A model generated the notes under the pieces. The model did not search any database. It saw only the letters and a program-made list of their open reading frames with translations, and had not been told where the DNA came from. Positions 1 to 14,600 of a stretch of DNA of 64,000 nt are shown one piece after another. The stretch is from Cyclina sinensis (lineage: Eukaryota; Mollusca; Bivalvia; Venerida; Veneridae). Position 1 is the stretch's first letter. Each line of letters begins with the position of its first letter. The position numbers and the translations under genes are program-made. The DNA lies in contig JAAONU010000004.1 in the NCBI GenBank assembly GCA_012932295.1, positions 11,222,630 to 11,286,629 on the forward strand, given 5' to 3'.

Positions 1-336
1 ACATTCCAAATATTCAAACAACCACATATTTACAAATCTGCAGGAAACATTAACAGTTTCACTAACTATATGATACATGAATTAAATGCAACTTAGCAAT
101 GGTCACATGGGTAGTAACCAGACCCTAGGCAGATCTTAATTCATCACAAATATAATGATTGTCCAATCCCTGTTTTAAATTTAGATGTTCAAATAATTCT
201 AACACATACACGTAATACTATCTCTATCCTGCTATTTTACTTTATTTCATCTTTGCAAGTGAAACTTGACCTTAAACAGTAAATTGTAAGTTGTAATGAG
301 TCTAGGGTACTGAATTCAAGTAGAAACAGATCTTAC

Positions 337-3300
337 CTTGGACCCAAGTCTGTCTACAAGGGCAATGATTGAATTCTTGAAGTTGCAACCTGCAGTCATT
401 GGTCTCTTGGTTGTCTGAAAATAAATTTAATGATAGAAACTTCTTTTTTTTTTCAATTTCTTGTACTCAGTCAATAAAATATCAGGGTGAAACAAGCTTC
501 CTTGTACAGGCAAACATGCTCAAGATAAATATTTTTTACAAACTGTCTGGGCTTGAAAGAATTGTTTACATGGATATTTAAGTCAGGGTAACATAACTAT
601 AACTGCTGCTTATAACAAGATTCAGTGATGACTATAAACTACAAGGTTTGAATACAAAATTTATTCCTGAACAGCAGTAAAACATACTGTATCAGTAACA
701 AGTGAATTCTACACCAAATATTCCTTGAATTTCAAACTTAATTTCCTCCTTATGAATGGCAGCCCATAATGTACACTACATTAGTACTTAAGAATGATAA
801 TAAAGGCCAAACTCTCTGTGACTGTCAAATAAAGTCAGCTGTTCTTACATGTACTAATTTCTTCATAGTCATTTACTTCTTTTTCTTTAATATAAACATT
901 TTTATTTCCCTTCATTACTACAGTGTTGATTTGGTAGCAACCATCTATTATTAACAGGGGTGTATGGAGTTAAATTTTGTACTAGTCTATATAGCTGTCT
1001 AAACTCAACCATCAATTATCCAAAGGGGTGTTTAAGGTAATAATTTTACTGTTTGCGGTTAATGAACATTATCAGTAGAACTTAACAAACATGTACAAAA
1101 AGTTATGTATAATTTCTATGGTCAACCATAGTTTTAAGACAGAAAAATCAGACTTAGGAGGATACTGTTTGAAAAAAATTTGCAATCTACACAAAATTAT
1201 CAAAGGTAATGTCTAATACCTCAGTGATTGACAGTTTTCCCTCAGGCCACATCATCCTGATAAGCTCATCTTCACTGTAATATGAAAAAAAAAAAAAAAA
1301 ATTAAGGCCAAACAAATGAAAACATATACAGTTATTTTACGGTATAGAAATGACCATGATGCACAAAAGTCAAAATAAATGCTAAATACACAGTGAATGT
1401 TCAGAAATCATGTAAATAGTAAGTAACTGAATTATTTTACATCCAAACGAAACATAAAAGTACATGTATACTGTAAATCAGATTTCAAGACTGTTTTTGT
1501 TGTAAAAGATTATTACAGTTTTCAACTTCATTCAATAGGAGTAACATTTTTTTATCAATGTATATATCTTAGTTAAAAACTATAAGGTTTGTTTTCTATG
1601 ATTCATCAATGAATCAAACTGAATTTCTTGAAATTATCTAGGTCACTATGACCAATAATATAACTTTAAATTAAGGTCAAACCAATAAAAAGGAATTGGT
1701 TTTCTGTACATCATATAATAAAATGCAGGGGTTGTATAAGATATTCTTCAAGTGTGCTGAAATCTTTAAAATACCTTACCTTCTTTAAATAAATGAAGAA
1801 TTATTCAAATCTTTTCAGTGGATTTTTAAATTGTATTTTATTAGAAGAATCGTGTCTGATCTTTACATTAAGATATTGTTACAAAAGTCAGTATTCATAT
1901 AGACATTTGAGTGCTGTTGTTAACAAAAGGTATGAGACATTTTAAAACTCCCTCCAATGGAATCACTTAACTCTTCAAAAAATGTAAGGATTTAAAGGGG
2001 GCTGATAAGGACTTTTTTAGGAGAGAAATAGCTGGAGTTCTGGGGAACAAATACAGATATAATTTTGTCAAAAAAATTACAACCAGTGTTATAAACATAA
2101 CAAAACTTACCTGTTGTACAGGAGACGCTTGAAGTCCTGAAACAGGGAATCTCTGTTTTTGTCAATGAAGCTGACAACGGAATATGTCACATCACCGGCG
2201 TAGTGTTTTATCCGGAACTCTATCTTATGTTCTAGTGTCTTGTCTGAAGGGTTCAACTGTAAAGTGACATAATCAAATTCATTATTAGAAACTTTTGGGA
2301 GATACACTGAACAGGAGTAGATGTTCCTCTTTTGACCTACATTTGTAACTTTATTTTTTTCACAGAGCAGGAAATAAGTTCTATCAACTATTGTAAATTC
2401 CACAAAATGACTGCTTCATGGGTTCAAACCAGTACTAGTGTAGAAAGTGTGGGATGCAGAAAGTGACAGGGGTTTCTTGGCCAAAGCAGAAGTCCAGACA
2501 GAGATATTCAGACCACAGGGGTACGGCTCAGTTGGTAAATTGGTATGTTGGTAAATTGATATGTTGGTAAATTGCAGTTACAGCTGATACAAAACACTTT
2601 AGAATCTTTCAGGAGAAGATATTGGTCAGATACAGGAGTTTGGCACTCTGTCAACCACAGTCCTCTTTGGTTAATATAGGATGTAGAAACTAAGGACCAT
2701 GACAGATGATGAAATTAATATACTTGACTACAAGTGTGTATGTAAGTTTCTACTGCCTTAATACATTTGCTGTCTTGATACAGGTAAACCTATAATTTTC
2801 TTAGCTCCACTTGTTTCAGTCCTGTTACTGTCAATAATTTTCTGGATCAAGCAAAGAATTATCAAGTAAAAACAGACAGTGTTCTACTGCAATAAATGGA
2901 ATAAGGTCTTGTTGTCTGCTCAATGATGACAGGGGATTGCCTCGATTCATAAGGTCTGGGATATGAATTTTTGCTGGATCTTGTATGAAGTCACCTAGGT
3001 CGCACATACCTCAGTTCACCCAGCAGTGAATGGGTACCAATAATGTATATTATTACCTCTTCTCTTTAGAGACTGTTTCCATTTCAGATGGTGCCTCCAA
3101 AATGATTTTGCTTCTATAGTTAACAGTGCAATTTAAATTTGACAAATCAGTGACAGCCACGTAAGTAAAATCTTGCACAGTTTTAATTCAATATTAAGTT
3201 GATCTACCCAGTTATCATACCTTCATTATATGTGTGCCAAAATTTTTTGGACATAACAGAGAATTCTTGTTAACAAGTTATGTTTATTAATTGTTTTTAG

Positions 3301-5622
3301 CTGTAAGAGTCTCATTTCCCCCAATAAAAAAGAGTCTCATTTCCCCCTATAAAAAAAAAAAAACAACGGAAATAAAATTATACTCACTGCTCTGCATGTG
3401 AATCTGTCATTTTTGGCTAACTTCTGACTCATGGCTGTCAGGAACATCTGTATCATAATTTTACATTGACTTAATTATCGAATGCTTTTCATCTAAATAT
3501 TTATCCACATTGCTGTCCTCAAATCTGGTTACATGAAAATAACTTAAAATTTTTGTAACAGGCTCAAGACGAAAAACAGGATGATGAAAGATTTTAAATT
3601 CTTGTAAAGTCTTTAAGATGATTTACACTCTATAATTATCCTTTTCAGTATATGTTATACCTCTATTTTTCCTACTTTTCTGTTTTACAGAAGTTTCTGA
3701 TGCACTGAATCAATACCAACTTAATTTTTCAGGCTTTGACTGTGGATTTATGTATGCTACCCATAATGGCTAGTATACAAAGGGAGGACATTTTCAGCCA
3801 AACAGAAACTTGTTGTTTAAATCAAAATTATTTTTTTCCCTAAGAACACATAATTCATATGTACCTCATCAGTAACCTTGCCAACACTGAGACACGCTTC
3901 ATCCAGGATAGACAGGATACCTTTATGAGGCTGTTCTACCAGGTCACAGATGACCTTGTTGTTGAAATAATCCACATGCTGCCATTCTATCCCTTCTCTC
4001 ATATACTCCTCCTGCTCTTGCTGTGGAAATAGACAAGTTATTTATAAAGACCTTCAAAATTGTTATTTCAGTAATACAAATGGGCATTTTATTCAACAAT
4101 TTTCCTTGAAATACTTTCAGACACCATTTATACCACTGCAAGTCCCTACCATTCACAAGGAAACACCAATTATCTATACTTATACTGCTAAGGGTGAAAG
4201 TAATGAGCGATCCAATGACCTTATATAAGGGGACACAGTAATTTATGTATTCTAAAATATTCCCTTATAATGCTTTATTATTGGCAATGGGACCTTCTGT
4301 AATCATAAATGTAATGCTTAACCACAGAACTTTATGTCAGAAATAGTCATGATCTCAAATTTTTTTCAATCAAAGGGAGGTAAATCAATAAACAATTTAT
4401 GACTGCATCCTTTGCTCTGTCAGGTATATACTGACCTATACTCATGACATATTAAATATCTGCTGTAGAGAACATATCAAGGGAGATAATCAACAAACAA
4501 TGTTGCAAGATCTGTTCAATACAATATTGATCCTACCTTCAAGACCAGCTCAATAAACAGCTGTTGAAGTTTCTCATTACAGTAGTTGATACAGAACTGT
4601 TCAAAACTGAAACAAATAAAATCAGAAGGTGAAAAATTTCAGCAAAATTTGAAACTTGCCATTTAGCACAGACAAAATCACTTTCATCTATTCTTGCAGC
4701 TGAGAACTGCTTCATTTTTCTAACGATAACCATACTTGCAATTAATGGATCGTGCAGCTTGGGAGAATAAGCTTAAAAAACATTTTGTAACACACAACCA
4801 TTCATAGTCCGATAAAACTACACCAGAGAAAGACTCCTGGTGAAAGATCATTTTCCACTGGTTGAAAATGTTGGACATTCTTTTAAATGAATATACTAAA
4901 GTCTTTTTGATTCACTGAAAAGATCAACCTGTCAAAGGTAACAAAATGTTGCCTGGAAATAAGTGTACTGAATCACCTTTTCAGAGCAAGCTTTAGTGCA
5001 TACTGTAATGGGTGAAATGTCTCACTCTAGTGTGATGTTCGATTTACTGACTTTAACATCCTCTTACAATGTCATATTGGTACGGTAGGCATTTCACCTA
5101 ACAATCATTCCTAGGATGGACCAGTACTGAACTCCCATTTTCTGTAAGAAACTGCCAACTTTCTCACATAAATGGTAATGGTCAAATGCCTTTCCATCAA
5201 CAAAGCATTAAGTGAAGGTAGTGACTTTAACCACTTGACCACGGAGATGGGTCCTACAGTAAAGTGTTTGCTTTTCTGGTTTTAATAAGTAGATTGTAGT
5301 GAAATTAGATCATTCAAACTTACCTGTTGTTGTCGAATATTTCAAACCCGTAGATGTCAAGGACACCAATCACAGTGTTCTTGCCCACAAAACCAACCCC
5401 TGACAACTTGGGGTCAATCGCTTCATTGATTCTTGTAACTATCCATGTGAACATCCTGTCATATATGGCCTGAAATTGTAAACAGCTGGTGAAATATAAC
5501 TATGATAGTATTAGTGCATTAACATGTGCAGAACTAAATAAAGTAAAAAATTGGGTGACTGGTTGGGAGGGGGGGGCGGGTTGAGGTAGGTGGGGGGGGG
5601 GGGAATAAAGTGCATATGTTTT

Positions 5623-5657
<35 letters not shown>

Positions 5658-8600
5658 GGGGGGGGGGGGTGACTGGTTGGGGGAGGGGGGTTGAGGTAGG
5701 ATGGGAAGTAAAGTACCAAAGTACCTATGTTTTAAAATTTAAAAAAAAAAAAAATTGGGCCCGAGGGTAGTGGGGGGGGGGGGTGGATTCCCATGCAGAG
5801 GGGACAGTGGGGGGCGGGGGGGGGGGAGTACTTACCCATCCCATGTCAGTTAATATTTTATTTCTAGGCTTAAGAAGTTTTTTTTCCTATATATAAGTTT
5901 AAGCAAAATCAAGTCACCCCTAGGTTGGGGCTAACTGTGACCCCAGGGACATGGGTACCAACAATCTTTGCAGGGGTCTTGCTGGTGATCAAGTATTCCA
6001 AGTTTGAATGGAATATCCTTGACACTTTTTGAAATATGGACATAAAAGTAAAAGGTTAACCAAGAAATTTTAACTTGAAAAAGGGGCATAATATTGCAAA
6101 AAAAAATTTGAAGGTTATCTGCCCTTGAGAAATGGTGTTGTCTTAAGTGCTACAATTGTAAGCATTACAACTGGAAAGTTTGATGAAGAAACATTAAGAA
6201 ATGGCATAGTTACAGCCAATGTTAAGTTTTCATGACAAAATCCAAGTACAAAAAGGGGCATAACTCTGTCAATTGTGACCTTGACCTAAACATTTTGGCA
6301 TCATCACGACCCTGTTGTCGTAAGCAATATAATTTGGAAGTTTGATGTTGAAATGTTAAAAAATGGCAAAGTTATTCCCAACGTTAAGTTTTCATGACAA
6401 AATCCATGTATAAAAAGGGGCATAACTCTGTCAAATGTGACCTTGACCTAGAAATTTTGGCATCAACCTGACCCTGTTGTCATAAGCAATACAATTTGAA
6501 AGTTTGATAAGATAATGTTTAGAAATGGCAAAGTTATAGCCAACGTTAAGTTTTTGTGACGGACCGACGGACAAAGCGATCCCTATGTATCACCTTTTCT
6601 TCGAAAGGGCGACACAAAAACTGAAAACTGTATAAAATGACCTGATACAGTTAGCTGGAAGAAATGGTCCCTTTTTTTCATTTTGCCTCAAAAACTTCAA
6701 AAATATTTTAGTTGCCTAGGTAGGCAGTTTATCTAAACATCACTCCTGTAGGTTATGATTACTAAACCCCTGTACTGTGTAAGGTGTCAGCATCATGAAA
6801 TATACTAAAGAGAAGCTAGCCTTGAATTAGTTTATTTCCATCAAAGCAGGTTTCAGTACAAAAAAGCAACAAAGAGTTGTTGCCGTACCTTTTTTCAGGG
6901 CCATTTATCACAAAAGCACACCATTAGGATACATTTTTGAACATGTGATCTTTAAATTATCAATTATTTTTTTATTCTAAGGCAAATGAGCCAATTTAAC
7001 AAATATTTGCAGTTTACTGCTGGTAAATTTTATGATATTTCCTAGTTACAAATTGTTACCTTTGCAAATGCATCCCTAGCATAGTATGCATCCGACACAG
7101 TGAGGCCTTTGTCCACCACATTTCCACCGGCAGCAATCACTCTATGGGTCAAGGCCTTCTCCAACTGTTCTGGAGTCACTGACAACAGGCCACTGACCTC
7201 TGTCAGTACTTTCTTGTCTGTGACCTCGGCAAGGTCATGAACATCATCCTGGGCATGGTACTCCACATTTCCCTGAAATATACCACAGCTCATCTTAACC
7301 TCACTTGAGACTGATTTTGAGACAATATCATATGAAGATTAAGATTTTATACTCTTGGCCATAGCTTGCAATTCTGAATCACCTTAGCCAAAACTGGCAG
7401 TAAACCAAGTAGTAATTACTTAAGCACAAGAACTAAGTGTTTTGTGGAAGTAAAATATGTCATTTTAAAATTATTAATCTTAATCTTTAAATATGGCTTT
7501 TACTAAAAGTTTCTTCCATAAAAGTCAATTCATTCAAACATAAATCCTTAATATCTGAACACAGCATGCAATATTTCTTAGTTAAAACGTTAATCTTACT
7601 GCAAGAAATCATATAATGTAAGCTTGAAAATAAAGAACATAACAAATCTTTCCTTATAGGCCTTAGATTTATTGAGATAAGAAAGAATTTTAAAACATAC
7701 AGAATAATCTTAGACCTTACCAGTATCAATACGGCTGCCACAACCTTCCACAGTGTCTCAGCATGTTTGAATGCAAACCCCATTGTCTTCATGGCGTTCA
7801 TTACGTTTCTGTAATCTGACTGGTCATTTATAGTAGGACACTGAAAACAAATTCTATCCATTATTAGGGCTCCAGCTAGTATGAAATAGCAGGGTGCAGC
7901 ACCCTGCCCTATTTATTGTGCACCCAGCCATTTTCCTCTAGCACCCCAATGTGCCCTTTCAGACAGAACTCCGCCTTTACCTACATGTATTTCTAGTGCA
8001 TTCTGTAAGCATTTGGTATTAAATCAAAATGCAAAAAGACTTTGAAAAGAGTGAAGACATCTCTAAATAAGTACCAACAAACTCAATCTGATTCAAAATC
8101 AGTAAAAACTGAGTATGCTCCTTTTAATAGTTTTTGGGGTTTCAAATGCCCCTTTTCAATTAGCACCTTGTCTTCTTGAACTGATTATGCAAGTTAATAA
8201 AGATATTTAGATTAATTAAAAGTGTGTTTCAACAAACTAAACAGCATCTCATGACATCTAATTTTTGATGTATAATTGTGAAGTATAATTTGCTTACTTC
8301 TAAAAGAGGACCTACATGTATTAAGGGACGTATTCCTGATAGTTTAGTATTGCCACTTCTCATTTACAATCTTTGAGATTTTAAGTTTTTCCTAGAACTG
8401 CTTTTCAATTGAAAGCAATCATTTCACAATTTTTTTAAAAGTTTACACTTATGGCACTTGTCAAACAGAGGTTATTTCCAACAACCACAATGACACAACT
8501 GACAATGTTAGAAATTCTTAAGATTCTGAGGTAAGAGAAGAAAACTTAATGACCTAAGTCATAATTTGACTTCACCTGAGAATGTATCATAACCCTAACG

Positions 8601-11600
8601 AACATCTTATTCGAGGAATGACAGTTACTGTTAACTTTTTTTAAGAATGCCACTTCCACCATGGAACCTATTAACCCAAGTAAACCATATCATACCTTTG
8701 GTTCACCACCTTGATTGATGTAGAAATATTTGTGAGGGTCTCTCGACAGTTTCATCTCAGCAAGTTTCTGTTCTGTGGCACCACTCAAGAGCTGGTAAAA
8801 GGAGTGGAAATTTCTCTCCCCTTTTTGCTGGTGTACAACTCTAGACTGAAATTCCAATAACTCAACAGTCAAATTGTATTAGTCTAACTAAATGCCTTTT
8901 TTTCAAAAAGAAGTTTGATACTTACTGGTATTTTTTTCTTTCTATGCTACACTGAATAAATTGACAATGCAGTTGTAAGTAATCTAGATCAATCAAATTG
9001 TTCATAAGTCTAAATTTTACTGATTACTTTTAACATCACAGTGTACAACACTACATCACATTTCCAAAAGATTTGCCACTATTGAAAGTTTTTATGACAG
9101 GAATCACTGCCCTTGACCTTGTACTTCACAAAGGTCATATACAAGGCAGTTTCTCAGTGCGAGGAAAATTGGCAAAATTTGGAAGAACTTGGCAAGTACC
9201 TTATCAGCAGAGTACCAAATAATTTTATAGTTTTAAGACCACAACAACCAGTTTTGTTCACTTCATATTCCAAGCTTTTTGTCTTCCAAGTGTTTATAAA
9301 TGAATCAATTTTCACTTCAAAGTAAATAACATTAGCAAAACCTACACCAATATTTTACCTTTTCCAGAAGATAATTGTTTATGTGACCTCCAATAGGGTC
9401 ACCCTTGAAATCAAAGTTGATGTCCATGTATTTACCAAAGCGACTGGAGTTATCGTTTCTGTTTGTCTTTGCATTTCCGAAAGCTTCCAGTATCACATTA
9501 GACTTGATCAACACATCTTTTACCCTGAGAAATAAAAATTGCAGAATAAGGTTTTCTTCTTAAACTTTTGTTGTTTTTGGTGTGTGTTGTTTTATGTAAA
9601 TATAAATGGATAACGTCAACAAAATACTAATTCATAAGGTTTTTTAGGTTGATTTTTTTTTTGTCTGTTTAAAACATGTAGTTACAAGTATATTCAATAA
9701 AGTACCACTAATAGGGCCACTTTATTTTACTGGTTCATTCAATGTAAAATGAAAAATAATTTATAATTTAAAGAACTGAAGTTAAAAAAAAAGTTTTTTA
9801 GACACTAAGACTGTGTACATTTGGAATAAATGGCCAGCCACCAAAAAATGGAACAACAACTCTTAAGATTAATATCCCACTGGTTTACCTATTTTAATTC
9901 GAATTTTTTTTATGACAATTTAACATCAGGTAGTATTTCATTTAATATTATGCCAATTTATATAATCTTTATGGAGGTTGATAAAGAGCTCAAAGAATTC
10001 TTTTTTTCAGTGGCAAAGCTGCCTATACGCCAAATACGCACACGTGTGCCATTAGTTCCAGGAGGAAACACCTTTTTATTTATAATTATCATAATTTAAG
10101 CATCCTTAAGTGATGAAATCTGTGGAGCTTGCAGAAATGGGGGTGGGGGGAGCTTTGATCCCTGCACTACCATTAGGATCTGCCATGATCCTGCAAGGGG
10201 GCCTGACATGGACACCTGGATCCCATGTGGGTTTAAGTATACACTCAATTTTGGCCTAGCTATGTCCCTGCTTTTCATATTATTTCTCCATGCATTCACC
10301 GGCTAACACCATGGTAACAAACTGACGACAGTATTTCAAGAAACCACAGAAATAATAACAATTCACATTTGATTCATAGCATTACTATAATTACAATCTA
10401 CAGTGTGCAGTTATAACAAATAGCTAGTCTGCATACAACAAGTAAATACTTGATTTGACTGGTGGATTCAATCAAAATCAATAATATCTGCAGAGCGCAA
10501 AATCGGTTTATATATTTTATCACAGCTTCAAGGTAAAAACGAAATACTTCATGAATAGGTGGATTATGCAAGAATACAGAGAACATAGCTTGTCAAACTG
10601 AATGCTATATTTTTTCAAGTTATTACATTTATAATCATTTCCTTTTTCTCTTCCTTTTTTTTGCAGTTTTAAAATATTTCTGTTTTTTTTCATGCCTTAA
10701 TATCAAAGAAAATCATTTTTTCTTTCTTATCTGATTTCATTTCATATTATAACTATTTCTTCTTCTAGAGGGTGTGTCGGGCCCACATGTTTAAACAAAC
10801 CAAGTCCTCAGTTCATCTTGATTTGACAAGAGAGTAGAAACATAAAAATGCTTTAAAGACTATATATAAACCTCTGTTTATACATAAAGTCTTCACTAGA
10901 TTACCGGTATAAATTTCTTTTCATTTACCAAATTCTTACATTATCAGTGGCCATAAATTAAACAAACATTTTAAATTGAAATACCAAAAAAAAAAAAAAT
11001 CCGGGGGTCATCTCAAAGCATTTTTTTCTCAAATGTGCTCATTACTTGACAGTTGAGATCTTATCTGTTTTTCCGTTATGGTGAGAACATGTAGCAGATA
11101 AGTCTTGCCCACTTAATGTCAGCTAACATTGATATGTGATAAATCTTACACAGTTTGCTCACTGTTGAATTCGGTTTTATCTAAAAGGAATACTAATAAA
11201 TAAGTCAACTATCTTTTTGGAAGCCATAAACTAAGGATTTTTTTTCCCAACAGAAAAAGTTGATACAAAAGTTTCTAAGTAAAACCCCAAAATTACAACT
11301 TAAATAGATGAATAACTTTAACAGTACAGGAATAAAATCCTGTGAAAACAAGAGAAAGGGGTATTTGGGGCAGATAGGTTTTCCAGTGGTAATGCATGGG
11401 AGATGAAATCTAGGGATCATGAGTTTGACCCTCTGCTCCTCTACTTACATTACTAATTGTCCTTCAGACGAGATACTAAAACAAGATCCCATGTATCTCT
11501 GCTGTACATTTAGCATGAAAAAAGAACTGCAAAACTGTAGGGTCTTTTAACTTGGATGCTTTCTGTATCTTGCACTATTCGCCACAAATTGAAATTAACT

Positions 11601-14600
11601 TTGCTGGGGGCCTTGGTTATATGGGCAACCGGTACTGACGATTAATTAACTCAAACAGATAGCTAGAAAATGTTGCATTGCCATATAATACAAAGCCTCC
11701 TAGTCGGTCAGGTAATTAAACTGTTAACATATCTATTCACTTAATGTTAAGAGTAAAAACATCAAACATAATTCAGTCAAATAAAGGGAGGCAACTGACA
11801 GAGGATAGAAGAGTTATGTTTCTTGGTAAATCTTATACCAGTTTCATAATGAGAATAACATCTGTGTCCTTACAAGGTAAAAAGATATCTCAAGTCAAAT
11901 CTACACACTCTGGTTCAGAAGCAAATTATAAATTGAGGGCCAAAAGGGTCACTTTTTCACAATCATGTAATGGTGATAAGGTCGTTTCATTAACAAGAAG
12001 GACCATGTTGACCTTATATAGCTCAGGTACTAAGCCAAAAAGGCTATTTCAATAGAAATCACCCTTTTAAAAACAGTGGAATGGTCTTTCAATGAGATTT
12101 CATGAAATTAGGAATTGTTCTTTGATAGAGTCCCAGGACAACAATTATAAGTAGTTCGTATTTTACCAAGAAAGATGTCTTATCCATGGAAATGATCCTT
12201 TTTTGAACCAACATCGTTCTTAACTTTGTTTTTTAAAGTCTATGAACATGTTCGAAAAAATAGTGCATTACTGCTAGTAATTTTTTCAATGATATTGCAA
12301 AAAAAACAAAAAAGGCTATTTCATAAAGAAATCACTTAAATACAATTTAAAAATAAAGACACATGTCAGCATTGTTTTAGAAGAAATAGAACATATTGTT
12401 CAGTCACTATAATATCAGTACGTTTATTTTTCTATATTCAGTAAAATCAATGTGATACTGAGACTTTAACACTGGATCAAGTTACTCATATCTTTGATTC
12501 AAACATCTGCTGCTAAATGTGACTAATCTAGCACAATGAGGGGGTGACAGCTAGAAGATTCTAGGTCTTACATTCCATGAGGATGTAGATAGGACACTTT
12601 TGCTCTATTCCCTTCCACTATTTTCTCTTTAAACAGAAATGTATAAAAGAATATATGAACCACTTATATTAAATGCCGACTAATGAAGGGTCTTTAATAC
12701 AATATCAGAAAGTGCAGTCTATTTAATTCCTTGTCTAAGTGATCTTGTAAAGTTAAAAGAAATGGACTTCCTGTTTATTCAGAAAAACAAAGTGCATTTT
12801 ACTGACAGACATCCTTTGAGTTTATCAATTCTCAAGAACTTCAAATGCTCATTCATTAGCATCAGAAAAACTTAAAACACAATAACTTCCAACCACTGTA
12901 CATCTATATTCGAAGATCTACATGAATAATAAGTGATGTGTCAAATTATAAGGGGCCTTACTTTTATACATAGAAGACCTACAACAGTAGTGATCTGTCA
13001 AGTGGCCTTCTGGATGATTTTATCAAAATTTAACTTTACGTAATCAAGTGCTCGTAATGTTCCATTGATTGCCATGCCCTGGCGGGGCCTTAGTGTGACC
13101 TTGACCTTTGACCCCATGACCTCTAACTGGGTCTGGCGGGTAGAGCTCATCAAGGTGTACATCAATATGCCCTCCCTCCGGCGGCATAAAAAACAACAGA
13201 ATCAGAGTGTTCAAGAAAATACTAGATTTGTTTAAATTGGTAACCATGGACATTACAAACGACAGTTCACAGGACTTCAGCACTGTCCATAAATAAATGA
13301 CATCATCCAAAATAAATAAAAAAAACAAAAAGTAAATAATGCATTATTAAGTACTGCCTACAGACTTTTTATGCATAAATCAATGGCTGTTATTCCAAAA
13401 AAACAATCGTTACTCTTCAGGAATCTAGACTACCTTTATAATGTACTCAAAATGATTGTTTCTTTGTGATACTGGGATCTTAGATAAACATGGTTATATG
13501 CAAGTGGTTTATAAGGGACGACATTATTTAACCCTTAACCTGCTGGAACCGAAAGTGATTAGCCTTTGCCACCAGTATAGAGCCAGGCCAGCCTGCACAT
13601 CTGTGCAGTCTGACTAGGCTCTATTTTGTTGGTAGCTCCATTTTTGTATTTTGATATTGAAATCCCTTAAACTGGAATGGACTGTTCCAAATTCAAAGCT
13701 TGGCAAATCCATTACAAAATTTCAGCATGTTCAGGGTTAAATGACGTCAAATTTGACGTTACTTCCTACACACTTATTAGGACTTTTTTGTCAAATGTGC
13801 CACATACACAAATATTTCTGAAATTTTTTAAATAATTTTGTTTTCATTATCATTTTTGACACATTTAATATTTTCTCTGTTACTGTGAATCATCATATTA
13901 CAAAGAATGCTGTGAAAGTATAGACAGGACAAAATTTGTATACTGACATAAAGACTCCAGTGTAACATTATACAGCATAATTATGCCTTCTCTCATTTTT
14001 TTCAATTTCTTCTATAACTTGTAAAACTTATAAGGATTATGAGTAATCTAAATGATTCAAATTACGATTTGAAAATCATTTTATATTGGGTATCTCTTGT
14101 TTTAAAAGGATATCTAAACTGACTTATCAACACTTGTAGCCCATAACTTTCATCCCACAATAGCGTAAGCTGAGATATATAGTTTTGCTAAGATGTTATC
14201 AGCGGGGTAAAGAATGTTTCCCTTGTTCAGTGACTTTTTCCTACATTAATCATGTCATATATAAAATGTAGACATAATGTTTGATAGTCAGACCATAAAA
14301 TTACCTAAAAGGGATGTCACATTATTTATAATTATTTTACATAATTTTTCACATAGAGTAATCTCAATGCAGTCATTGCAGTATCATACATTAAGTCATT
14401 TTTATTACATTTTGCAATATCCCTGACACATATTTTATAAAGATCAAATTGCTGATAAAGATACGGTTTGTTAAGCACACTGAGTTATCACTGCCTCAAA
14501 TGGAAAATAGTAAAAATAACTGTAATGTGCACCAACAGCAAAACCTGAAGAAGTTGTGCAGGGGAAGTAAATGACTCCCAATCTGGAGGTAACTGGCTCA

